The position numbers and the translations under genes are program-made. Under the pieces are notes generated by a model, which saw nothing but the letters and a program-made list of their open reading frames with translations, made no database searches and was not told the origin of the DNA. Positions 1-12,335 of a stretch of 64,000 nucleotides of DNA are shown here, in pieces. The stretch is from Drosophila miranda (taxonomy: Eukaryota; Arthropoda; Insecta; Diptera; Drosophilidae), in the NCBI RefSeq assembly GCF_003369915.1, contig NW_022881603.1, positions 12,125,593 to 12,189,592 of the forward strand, given 5' to 3'. Position 1 is the first letter of the stretch, and each line of letters opens with the position of its first letter.

Positions 1-3000
1 TGATTCTGGCTATAATAATTATACGACCTGGTTCAGATTTTGCACTCTAGAAGATATAGTCATCTTCTACGATTCTGCGTTTTTAGTTTTCTCGTATCGT
101 CGAAATTGTGGATGCCACAGATTTTCGCTCTTTGTGGGGGCGGAAGTGGGCGGGGCAAAGTTTTGAAATATTCTTGTAGCAGTGACATATCACAGAAGTC
201 TGGATCCAAAACATCGTTGCTCTCGCTCTTATAGTCTTTGAGCACTAGGCGCTTAAGGGGACGGACAGACGGACAGACAGACATGGCTTAATCGACTCGG
301 CTATTGATGCTGATCAAGAATATATATATACTTTATGGGGTCGGAAACGATTCCTTTTGGACGTTACACACATCCACTTTTACCACTAATCTAATATACC
401 CCAATACTCATTTTGAGTATCGGGTATAAAAAAACGAGGGGGAACGTTGTGAGTTGCTGCGGACACCGCAACTCTACAGTTATACCCGATACTTAGTCAG
501 TATGGCTCTCCTCCGGCAGACGCCGGTAATATTAAACGACACGACAAAGAGTGCGTGCGAGAGAGACAGAAAATCAGTCTGAGCGTGACGTCGGGCGCTG
601 CGTAGCCAGTGCAAATTGATTTGTTCCTTTTGGGTATAAAAATGATCCGATCTGATCCAGATTCAGCAGTCTGATAGATATGGTCATTATCTATGATTCT
701 GCGTTTTTAGTTTTCTCGAATCTGCAATATTGTGGATGCAACAGATTTTCGTCCTTTGTGTGGGCGGAAGGGGGTGGGGCGAAATTCTGAGATATACGTT
801 TTATAGTGAGATCTAACAGAAGTGCGGATACCAAATTTGGTTACTCTAGCCTTAATAGTCTCTGAGACTTGTGGATGCCCCAGATTTTCGTCCTTTGCGG
901 GGGCGGAAGGGGGTGTTGCGAAATTTGGACACGAAACGGTCAAGGTCCGATATCACAGAGCGAGAAAGAATGAAATTGTTTTCTTGATTCTGGCTATAAT
1001 AATTATACGATCTGGTTGAGATTTTACACTTTAGAACATATAGTCATCCTCTACGATTCTGCGTTTTTGGTTTTATCGTATCTTTAAAAATGTGGATGCC
1101 ACAGATTTTCGTCCTTTGTGGGGGCGGAAGTGGGCGGGGCGAAGTTTTGAAATATTTTTGTAGCAGTGACATATCACAGAAGTCTAGATCCAAAACATCG
1201 TTGCTCTAGCTCTTATAGTCTTTGAGCACTAGGCGCTGAAGGGGACGGACAGACGGACGGACGGACAGACGGACGGACGGACAGACGGACAGACAGACAT
1301 GGCTCAATCGACTCGGCTATTGATGCTGATCAAGAATATATATACTTTATGGGGTCGGAAACGATTCCTTCTGGACGTTACACACATCCACTTTTACCAC
1401 AAATCTAATATACCCCAATACTCATTTTGAGTATCGGGTATAACGAGGGGAACGTTGTGAGTTGCTGCGGACACCGCAACTCTACAGTTATACCCGATAC
1501 TTAGTCAGTATGTCTCTCCTCCGGCAGACGCCGCTAATATTAAACGACACGACAAAGAGTGCGTGCGAGAGAGACAGAAAATCAGTCTGAGCGTGACGTC
1601 GGGCGCTGCGTAGCCAGTGCAAATTGATTTGTTCCTTTTGGGTATAAAAATGATCCGATCTGATCCAGATTCAGCAGTCTGATAGATATGGTCATTATCT
1701 ATGATTCTGAGATCCTTGAACTCATATTTTGCAATTGGCAAAGCCGTCCATGAAACCTGTGTGTTAGAGAGAGACAGAGCGAGAAAGAATGAAATTGTTT
1801 TCTTGATTCTGGCTATAATAATTATAAGATCTGGTTGAGATTTTACACTCTAGAACATATAGTCATCCTCTACGATTCTGCGTTTTTGGTTTTATCGTAT
1901 CTTTAAAAATGTGGATGCCACAGATTTTAGTCCTTTGTGGGGGCGAAAGTGGGCGGGGCGAAGTTTTGAAATATTTTTGTAGCAGTGACATATCACAGAA
2001 GTCTGGATCCAAAACATCGTTGCTCTAGCTCTTATAGTCTTTGAGCACTAGGCGCTGAAGGGGACGGACAGACGGACGGACGGACAGACGGACAGACGGA
2101 CGGACGGACAGACGGACGGACGGACAGACGGACAGACGGACAGACAGACATGGCTCAATCGACTCGGCTATTGATGCTGATCAAGAATATATATACTTTA
2201 TGGGGTCGGAAACGATTCCTTCTGGACGTTACACACATCCACTTTTACCACAAATCTAATATACCCCAATACTCATTTTGAGTATCGGGTATAACGAGGG
2301 GGAACGTTGTGAGTTGCTGCGGAGACCGCAACTCTACTGTTATACCCGATACTAAGTCAGTATGGCTCTCCTCCGGCAGATGCCGCTAATATTAAACGAC
2401 ACGACAAGGAGAGCGTGCGAGAGAGACAGAAAATCAGTCTGAGTGTGACGTCGGGTGCTGCGTAGCCAGTGCAAATTGATTTGTTCCTTTTGGCTATAAA
2501 AATGATCTGATCTGATCCAGATTCAGCAATATGATATATATGATCATTATCTATGATTCTGCGTTTTTAGTTTTCTCGTATCCTCAATATTATGGATGCA
2601 ACAGATTTTCGTCTTTTGTGTGGGCGGAAGGGGGTGGGGCGAAATTTTGAGATATACGTTTTATAGTGAGATCTAACAGGAGTGCGGATACCAAGTTTGG
2701 TTACTCTAGCCTTAATAGTCTCTGAGATTTGTGAATATCCGCAGATTTTCATCCTTTGCGAGGGCGGAAGGGGGTGTGGCGAAATTTTGAAACAAACTCG
2801 TCTCGGTCCGATATATTAGGAGTGTGGACACCAAATTTGGTTGCTCTAGCTCTTATAGTCTCTGAGATCTAGGCGCTAATGTTTTACTCTAAGCAAAGCC
2901 GGCTGTGCTACGTGTGTGTTAGAGAGAGACAGGGCGAGAACAGATGAAATTATTTTCTTGATTCTGGCTATAATAATTATACGACCTGGTTCAGATTTTG

Positions 3001-5236
3001 CACTCTAGGAGATATAGTCATCTTCTACGATTCTGCGTTTTTAGTTTTCTCGTATCGTCGAAATTGTGGATGCCACAGATTTTCGCTCTTTGTGGGGCGG
3101 AAGTGGGCGGGGCAAAGTTTTGAAATATTCTTGTAGCAGTGACATATCACAGAAGTCTGGATCCAAAACATCGTTGCTCTCGCTCTTATAGTCTTTGAGC
3201 ACTATGCGCTGAAGGGGACGGACAGACGGACTGACAGACATGGCTTAATCCACTCGGCTATTGATGCTGATCAAGAATATATATATACTTTATGGGGTCG
3301 GAAACGATTCCTTTTGGACGTTACACACATCCACTTTTACCACTAATCTAATATACCCCAATACTCATTTTGAGTATCGGGTATAAAAAAACGAGGGGGA
3401 ACGTTGTGAGTTGCTGCGGACACCGCAACTCTACAGTTATACCCGATACTTAGTCAGTATGGCTCTCCTCCGGCAGACGCCGGTAATATTAAACGACACG
3501 ACAAAGAGTGCGTGCGAGAGAGACAGAAAATCAGTCTGAGCGTGACGTCGGGCGCTGCGTAGCCAGTGCAAATTGATTTGTTCCTTTTGGGAATAAAAAT
3601 GATCCGATCTGATCCAGATTCAGCAGTCTGATAGATATGGTCATTATCTATGATTCTGCGTTTTTAGTTTTCTCGAATCTGCAATATTGTGGATGCAACA
3701 GATTTTCGTCCTTTGTGTGGGCGGAAGGGGGTGGGGCGAAATTCTGAGATATACGTTTTATAGTGAGATCTAACAGAAGTGCGGATACCAAATTTGGTTA
3801 CTCTAGCCTTAATAGTCTCTGAGACTTGTGGATGCCCCAGATTTTCGTCCTTTGCGGGGGCGGAAGGGGGTGTGGCGAAATTTGGACACGAAACGGTCAA
3901 GGTCCGATATCACAGAGCGAGAAAGAATGAAATTGTTTTCTTGATTCTGGCTATAATAATTATACGATCTGGTTGAGATTTTACACTTTAGAACATATAG
4001 TCATCCTCTACGATTCTGCGTTTTTGGTTTTATCGTATCTTTAAAAATGTGGATGCCACAGATTTTCGTCCTTTGTGGGGGCGGAAGTGGGCGGGGCGAA
4101 GTTTTGAAATATTTTTGTAGCAGTGACATATCACAGAAGTCTAGATCCAAAACATCGTTGCTCTAGCTCTTATAGTCTTTGAGCACTAGGCGCTGAAGGG
4201 GACGGACAGACGGACGGACGGACAGACGGACAGACGGACGGACGGACAGACGGACAGACAGACATGGCTCAATCGACTCGGCTGTTGATGCTGATCAAGA
4301 ATATATATACTTTATGGGGTCGGAAACGATTCCTTCTGGACGTTACACACATCCACTTTTACCACAAATCTAATATACCCCAATACTCATTTTGAGTATC
4401 GGGTATAACGAGGGGGAACGTTGTGAGTTGCTGCGGACACCGCAACTCTACAGTTATACCCGATACTTAGTCAGTATGTCTCTCCTCCGGCAGACGCCGC
4501 TAATATTAAACGACACGACAAAGAGTGCGTGCGAGAGAGACAGAAAATCAGTCTGAGCGTGACGTCGGGCGCTGCGTAGCCAGTGCAAATTGATTTGTTC
4601 CTTTTGGGTATAAAAATGATCCGATCTGATTCAGATTCAGCAGTCTGATAGATATGGTCATTATCTATGATTCTGAGATCCTTGAACTCATATTTTGCAA
4701 TTGGCAAAGCCGACCATGAAACCTGTGTGTTAGAGAGAGACAGAGCGAGAAAGAATGAAATTGTTTTCTTGATTCTGGCTATAATAATTATACGATCTGG
4801 TTGAGATTTTACACTCTAAAACATATAGTCATCCTCTACGATTCTGCGTTTTTGGTTTTATCGTATCTTTAAAAATGTGGATGCCACAGATTTTAGTCCT
4901 TTGTGGGGGCGAAAGTGGGCGGGGCGAAGTTTTGAAATATTTTTGTAGCAGTGACATATCACAGAAGTCTGGATCCAAAACATCGTTGCTCTAGCTCTTA
5001 TAGTCTTTGAGCACTAGGCGCTGAAGGGGACGGACAGACGGACGGACGGACAGACGGACAGACGGACGGACGGACAGACGGACAGACAGACATGGCTCAA
5101 TCGACTCGGCTATTGATGCTGATCAAGAATATATATACTTTATGGGGTCGGAAACGATTCCTTCTGGACGTTACACACATCCACTTTTACCACAAATCTA
5201 ATATACCCCAATCCTCATTTTGAGTATCGGGTATAA

Positions 5237-5382
5237 AAAGAATAATTAAAAGTCTTGTGATTTGTGATATCAATCAGCGTCCCATCAGAGTCACAGAATC
5301 CCTTGTCAAGGATTCAAGAAATTGCAATTGTGGATGAAGTCACACTGGTTGTCCTCATTCGCTGGAAAAATGTATAACAAAA
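5237..5382 (+). other. Non-DINE linker inside the array
   Basis: About 146 bp of sequence unlike the rest of the array sits between the end of one unit (AGTATCGGGTATAA) and the start of the next. It is AT-rich and carries no convincing ORF. The same segment occurs in inverse orientation at 9875-10020, inside the inverted block. It may be host sequence captured when the array formed, or a piece of a longer element variant. No function is visible. Confidence 0.6.
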
Positions 5383-8300
5383 ACGAGGGGGAACGTTGTG
5401 AGTTGCTGCGGCCACCGCAACTCTACGGTTATACCCGATACTAAGTCAGTATGGCTCTCCTCCGGCAGACGCCGCTAATATTAAACGACACGACAAAGAG
5501 TGCGTGCGAGAGAGACAGAAAATCAGTCTGAGCGTGACGTCGGGCGCTGCGTAGCCACTGCAAATTGATTTGTTCCTATTGGCTATAAAAATGATCTGAT
5601 CTGATCCAGATTCAGCAATCTGATAGATATGGTCATTATCTATGATTCTGCGTTTTTAGTTTTCTCGAAAGTGCAATATTGTGGATGCAACAGATTTTCG
5701 TCCTTTGTGTGAGCGGAAGGGGGTGGGGCGTAATTTTGAGATACACGTTTTATAGTAAGATCTAACAGGAGTGCGGATACCAAATTTTGTTACTCTAGCC
5801 TTAAAAGTCTCTGAGATTTTTGAATATCCCCAGATTTTCGTCCTTTGCGGGGGCGGAAGGGGGTGTGGCGAAATTTTGAAACAAACTCGTCTCGGTCCGA
5901 TATATTAGGAGTGTGGATACCAAATTTGGTTGCTCTAGCTTTTGTAGTCTCTGAGATCTAGGCGCTAATGTTTTACTCTAAGCAAAGCCGCCTATGCTAC
6001 GTGTGTGTTAGAGAGAGACAGGGCGAGAAAAAATGAAATTGTTTTCTTGATGCTGGCTATAATAATAATACGATCCGATTCAGATTCCGCAGTCTTAAAG
6101 ATATGGTCATTCTCTACAACTCTACGGTTTTGGTTTTCTCATATCTTTAAAATTGTGGATGCCACAGACTTTCGTCCTTTGTGGGGGCGGAAGTGGGCGG
6201 GGCGAAGTTTTGAAATATTTTTGTAGCAGTGACATATCACAGAAGTCTGGGTCCAAAACATCGTTGCTCTAGCTCTTATAGTCTTTGAGCACTAGGCGCT
6301 GAAGGGGACGGACAGACGGACAGACGGACAGACGGACGGACGGACAGACAGACAGGGCTCAATCGACTCGGCTATTGATGCTGATCAAGAATATATATAC
6401 TTTATGGGGTCGGAAACGATTCCTTCTGGACGTTACACACATCCACTTTTACCACAAATCTAATATACCCCAATACTCATTTTGAGTATCGGGTATAACG
6501 AGGGGGAACGTTGTGAGTTGCTGCGGACACCGCAACTCTACAGTTATACCCGATACTTAGTCAGTATGGCTCTCCTCCGGCAGACGCCGGTAATATTAAA
6601 CGACACGACAAAGAGTGCGTGCGAGAGAGACAGAAAATCAGTCTGAGCGTGACGTCGGGCGCAGCGTAGCCAGTGCAAATTGATTTGTTCCTTTTGGGTA
6701 TAAAAATTATCCGATCTGATCCAGATTCAGCAGTCTGATAGATATGGTCATTATCTATGATTCTGCGTTTTTAGTTTTCTCGAATCTGCAATATTGTGGA
6801 TGCAACAGATTTTCGTCCTTTGTGTGGGCGGAAAGGGGTGGGGCGAAATTCTGAGATATACGTTTTATAGTGAGATCTAACAGAAGTGCGGATACCAAAT
6901 TTGGTTACTCTAGCCTTAATAGTCTCTGAGACTTGTGGATGCCCCAGATTTTCGTCCTTTGCGGGGGCGGAAGGGGGTGTGGCGAAATTTGGACACGAAA
7001 CGGTCAAGGTCCGATATCACAGAGCGAGAAAGAATGAAATTGTTTTCTTGATTCTGGCTATAATAATTATACGATCTGGTTGAGATTTTACACTTTAGAA
7101 CATATAGTCATCCTCTACGATTCTGCGTTTTTGGTTTTATCGTATCTTTAAAAATGTAGATGCCACAGATTTTCGTCCTTTGTGGGGGCGGAAGTGGGCG
7201 GGGCGAAGTTTTGAAATATTTTTGTAGCAGTGACATATCACAGAAGTCTGGGTCCAAAACATCGTTGCTCTAGCTCTTATAGTCTTTGAGCACTAGGCGC
7301 TGAAGGGGACGGACAGACGGACAGACGGACAGACGGACGGACGGACAGACAGACAGGGCTCAATCGACTCGGCTATTGATGCTGATCAAGAATATATATA
7401 CTTTATGGGGTCGGAAACGATTCCTTCTGGACGTTACTCACATCCACTTTTACCACAAATCTAATATACCCCAATACTCATTTTGAGTATCGGGTATAAC
7501 GAGGGGGAACGTTGTGAGTTGCTGCGGAGACCGCAACTCTACTGTTATACCCGATACTAAGTCAGTATGGCTCTCCTCCGGCAGATGCCGCTAATATTAA
7601 ACGACACGACAAGGAGAGCGTGCGAGAGAGACAGAAAATCAGTCTGAGCGTGACGTCGGGTGCTGCGTAGCCAGTGCAAATTGATTTGTTCCTTTTGGCT
7701 ATAAAAATGATCTGATCTGATCCAGATTCAGCAATATGATATATATGATCATTATCTATGATTCTGCGTTTTTAGTTTTCTCGTATCCTCAATATTATGG
7801 ATGCAACAGATTTTCGTCGTTTGTGTGGGCGGAAGGGGGTGGGGCGAAATTTTGAGATATACGTTTTATAGTGAGATCTAACAGGAGTGCGGATACCAAG
7901 TTTGGTTACTCTAGCCTTAATAGTCTCTGAGATTTGTGAATATCCGCAGATTTTCATCCTTTGCGGGGCGGAAGGGGGTGTGGCGAAATTTTGAAACAAA
8001 CTCGTCTCGGTTCGATATATTAGGAGTGTGGACACCAAATTTGGTTGCTCTAGCTTTTATAGTCTCTGAGATCTAGGCGCTAATGTTTTACTCTAAGCAA
8101 AGCCGGCTATGCTACGTGTGTGTTAGAGAGAGACAGGGCGAGAACAGATGAAATTATTTTCTTGATTCTGGCTATAATAATTATACGACCTGGTTCAGAT
8201 TTTGCACTCTAGAAGATATAGTCATCTTCTACGATTCTGCGTTTTTAGTTTTCTCGTATCGTCGAAATTGTGGATGCCACAGATTTTCGCTCTTTGTGGG

Positions 8301-9727
8301 GGCGGAAGTGGGCGGGGCAAAGTTTTGAAATATTCTTGTAGCAGTGACATATCACAGAAGTCTGGATCCAAAACATCGTTGCTCTCGCTCTTATAGTCTT
8401 TGAGCACTAGGCGCTGAAGGGGACGGACAGACGGACAGACGGACGGACGGACAGACGGACAGACAGACATGGCTTAATCGACTCGGCTATTGATGCTGAT
8501 CAAGAATATATATATACTTTATGGGGTCGGAAACGATTCCTTTTGGACGTTACACACATTCACTTTTACCACTAATCTAATATACCCCAATATTCATTTT
8601 GAGTATCGGGTATAAAAAAACGAGGGGGAACGTTGTGAGTTGCTGCGGACACCGCAACTCTACAGTTATACCCGATACTTAGTCAGTATGGCTCTCCTCC
8701 GGCAGACGCCGGTAATATTAAACGACACGACAAGGAGAGCGTGCGAGAGAGACAGAAAATCAGTCTGAGCGTGACGTCGGGTGCTGCGTAGCCAGTGCAA
8801 ATTGATTTGTTCCTTTTGGCTATAAAAATGATCTGATCTGATCCAGATTCAGCAATATGATATATATGATCATTATCTATGATTCTGCGTTTTTAGTTTT
8901 CTCGTATCCTCAATATTGTGGATGCAACAGATTTTCGTCCTTTGTGTGGGCGGAAAGGGGTGGGGCGAAATTCTGAGATATACGTTTTATAGTGAGATCT
9001 AACAGAAGTGCGGATACCAAATTTGGTTACTCTAGCCTTAATAGTCTCTGAGACTTGTGGATGCCCCAGATTTTCGTCCTTTGCGGGGGCGGAAGGGGGT
9101 GTGGCGAAATTTGGACACGAAACGGTCAAGGTCCGATATCACAGAGCGAGAAAGAATGAAATTGTTTTCTTGATTCTGGCTATAATAATTATACGATCTG
9201 GTTGAGATTTTACACTTTAGAACATATAGTCATCCTCTACGATTCTGCGTTTTTGGTTTTATCGTATCTTTAAAAATGTGGATGCCACAGATTTTCGTCC
9301 TTTGTGGGGGCGGAAGTGGGCGGGGCGAAGTTTTGAAATATTTTTGTAGCAGTGACATATCACAGAAGTCTAGATCCAAAACATCGTTGCTCTAGCTCTT
9401 ATAGTCTTTGAGCACTAGGCGCTGAAGGGGACGGACAGACGGACGGACGGACAGACGGACAGACGGACGGACGGACAGACGGACAGACAGACTCAATCGA
9501 CTCGGCTGTTGATGCTGATCAAGAATATATATACTTTATGGGGTCGGAAACGATTCCTTCTGGACGTTACACACATCCACTTTTACCACAAATCTAATAT
9601 ACCCCAATACTCATTTTGAGTATCGGGTATAACGAGGGGGAACGTTGTGAGTTGCTGCGGACACCGCAACTCTACAGTTATACCCGATACTTAGTCAGTA
9701 TGTCTCTCCTCCGGCAGAGGAGGAAAA

Positions 9728-10415
9728 CAGACTGATTTTCTGTCTCTCTCGCACGCACTCTTTGTCGTGTCGTTTAATATTAGCGGCGTCTGCCGGAGGA
9801 GAGCCATACTGACTTAGTATCGGGTATAACCGTAGAGTTGCGGTGTCCGCAGCAACTCACAACGTTCCCCCTCGTTTTTGTTATACATTTTTCCAGCGAA
9901 TGAGGACAACCAGTGTGACTTCATCCACAATTGCAATTTCTTGAATCCTTGACAAGGGATTCTGTGACTCTGATGGGACGCTGATTGATATCACAAATCA
10001 CAAGACTTTTAATTATTCTTTTTATACCCGATACTCAAAATGAGTATTGGGGTATATTAGATTTGTGGTAAAAGTGGATGTGTGTAACGTCCAGAAGGAA
10101 TCGTTTCCGACCCCATAAAGTATATATATTCTTGATCAGCATCAATAGCCGAGTCGATTGAGCCATGTCTGTCTGTCCGTCTGTCCGTCTGTCCGTCCGT
10201 CCGTCTGTCCGTCTGTCCGTCTGTCCGTCCGTCTGTCCGTCCCCTTCAGCGCCTAGTGCTCAAAGACTATAAGAGCTAGAGCAACGATGTTTTGGATCCA
10301 GACTTCTGTGATATGTCACTGCTACAAAAATATTTCAAAACTTCGCCCCGCCCACTTTCGCCCCCACAAAGGACTAAAATCTGTGGCATCCACATTTTTA
10401 AAGATACGATAAAAC
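9728..10415 (-). repeat. Inverted DINE segment within the array
   Basis: A forward unit starting at 9632 stops after about 90 bp (CCGGCAGAGGAGG) and the sequence switches to the reverse complement of the array. It reads back through a unit start, the linker (9875-10020) and the 3' half of another unit including its GTCY tract. At about 10415 it switches back to forward DINE. The order matches the reverse complement of roughly 4870-5540, so this is an inverted duplicate of that part of the array. Confidence 0.8.
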
Positions 10416-11841
10416 AGGTTTTCTCATATCTTTAAAATTGTGGATGCCACAGATTTTCGTCCTTTGTGGGGGCGGAAGTGGGCGGGGCGAAGTTTTGAAA
10501 TATTTTTGTAGCAGTGACATATCACAGAAGTCTGGGTCCAAAACATCGTTGCTCTAGCTCTTATAGTCTTTGAGCACTAGGCGCTGAAGGGGACGGACAG
10601 ACGGACAGACGGACGGACTGACAGACAGACAGGGCTCAATCGACTCGGCTATTGATGCTGATCAAGAATATATATACTTTATGGGGTCGGAAACGATTCC
10701 TTCTGGACGTTACACACATCCACTTTTACCACAAATCTAATATACCCCAATACTCATTTTGAGTATCGGGTATAACGAGGGGGAACGTTGTGAGTTGCTG
10801 CGGAGACCGCAACTCTACTGTTATACCCGATACTAAGTCAGTATGGCTCTCCTCCGGCAGATGCCGCTAATATTAAACGACACGACAAAGAGAGCGTGCG
10901 AGAGAGACAGAAAATCAGTCTGAGCGTGACGTCGGGTGCTGCGTAGCCAGTGCAAATTGATTTGTTCCTTTTGGCTATAAAAATGATCTGATCTGATCCA
11001 GATTCAGCAATATGATATATATGATCATTATCTATGATTCTGCGTTTTTAGTTTTCTCGTATCCTCAATATTATGGATGCAACAGATTTTCGTCCTTTGT
11101 GTGAGCGGAAGGGGGTGGGGCGTAATTTTGAGATACACGTTTTATAGTAAGATCTAACAGGAGTGCGGATACCAAATTTTGTTACTCTAGCCTTAAAAGT
11201 CTCTGAGATTTTTGAATATCCCCAGATTTTCTTCCTTTGCGTGGGCGGAAGGGGGTGTGGCGAAATTTTGAAACAAACTCGTCTCGGTCCGATATATTAG
11301 GAGTGTGGATACCAAATTTGGTTGCTCTAGCTTTTGTAGTCTCTGAGATCTAGGCGCTAATGTTTTACTCTAAGCAAAGCCGGCTATGCTACGTGTGTGT
11401 TAGAGAGAGACAGGGCGAGAACAGATGAAATTATTTTCTTGATTCTGGCTATAATAATTATACGACCTGGTTCAGATTTTGCACTCTAGAAGATATAGTC
11501 ATCTTCTACGATTCTGCGTTTTTAGTTTTCTCGTATCGTCGAAATTGTGGATGCCACAGATTTTCGCTCTTTGTGGGGGCGGAAGTGGGCGGGGCAAAGT
11601 TTTGAAATATTCTTGTAGCAGTGACATATCACAGAAGTCTGGATCCAAAACATCGTTGCTCTCGCTCTTATAGTCTTTGAGCACTAGGCGCTGAAGGGGA
11701 CGGACAGACGGACAGACAGACATGGCTTAATCGACTCGGCTATTAATGCTGATCAAGAATATATATATACTTTATGGGGTCGGAAACGATTCCTTTTGGA
11801 CGTTGCACACATCCACTTTTACCACTAATCTAATATACCCC

Positions 11842-12210
11842 TGTTGTGAAATCCTCGATACGAGATTTCAATGTTGAGCAGAAATGCTCTGGGGAATCTT
11901 TGCGTTTAATAATGTACTACACGATATAGACAATTCGATATTTATTCATTTGGACTTCAATCAACTTAAACTTTAATCTTAATCGCGTATAGAGTATGTA
12001 TGTATGTAATGGGTAATAGGGGTTTAAGCGCGGCCGGCTGCAACTGCTAATTGTCGTTGTGATTTCGTCGAAACGCAAACGAAGACACTTCATGGTGATC
12101 GGAAACGAGGTTACGCCGCCCTAGCATGAATCGACGCAGTTCTCCGAGTGGGCAATCGCAGTTAGAGCGCTCTCACTCTCTTTGTAGTTTAACCCTTAGA
12201 AAACCGTCCA
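11842..12210 (-). repeat. BEL/Pao 3' LTR
   Basis: 369 bp, TG...CA on the plus strand (TGTTGTGAAATCC...ACCGTCCA), the same as 22896-23264. The left flank ACCCC is the target duplication. A G-rich stretch (GGGGGCGGCA on the minus strand, 12211-12220) lies just inside and is the likely polypurine tract. Plus-strand bases 12211-12335 between the LTR and the end of pol are 3' untranslated. Confidence 0.9.
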
Positions 12211-12335
12211 TGCCGCCCCCAATACTGGGACCAGTATTAGAAACCAAAGGATGTCACATGTGAATGCTCTGTGAATAAATAAAGTGTTCGTTATGGTACA
12301 TGTATGGTCGAATAGAGCTAGCAACGGTGGTAGGA

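Larger units (their letters stand above)
1..11841 (+). repeat. Tandem array of DINE-1/INE-1 (Helitron-like) units, left part
   Basis: Head-to-tail units, each opening with ACGAGGGGGAACGTTGTGAG and closing with AGTATCGGGTATAA. Unit starts: 434, 1443, 2294, 3391, 4408, 5383, 6498, 7499, 8620, 9632, 10775; bases 1-433 are the end of an earlier unit. Near its 5' end each unit has TTATACCCGATACT, the inverse of its 3' end, and just before the terminus a small hairpin (ATACTCA-TT-TGAGTAT). Each also carries a variable (GACGGACA)n tract and three or four diverged copies of a block with 'GATTTTCGTCCTTTG'. These match the known DINE-1/mini-me/SGM layout. Short open frames inside (60-90 codons) recur only because the repeat recurs; I call no genes. 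Units fall into length classes, and 434-3390 recurs as a 2957-bp higher-order block. Confidence 0.88.

Noticed and set aside
2064..2150. (GACGGACA)n tracts as CRISPR-like arrays
   Set aside because: These are simple tandem microsatellites without unique spacers, a known internal feature of DINE/mini-me elements in a eukaryotic genome.
707..9205. Recurring 60-88-codon frames on both strands in the DINE array (starts such as MTVSCPNFATPPSAP and MRIPNLVTLALIVSE)
   Set aside because: They recur only because the repeat recurs, overlap each other on opposite strands, vary with unit indels and show no domain. They are chance frames in a non-coding element.
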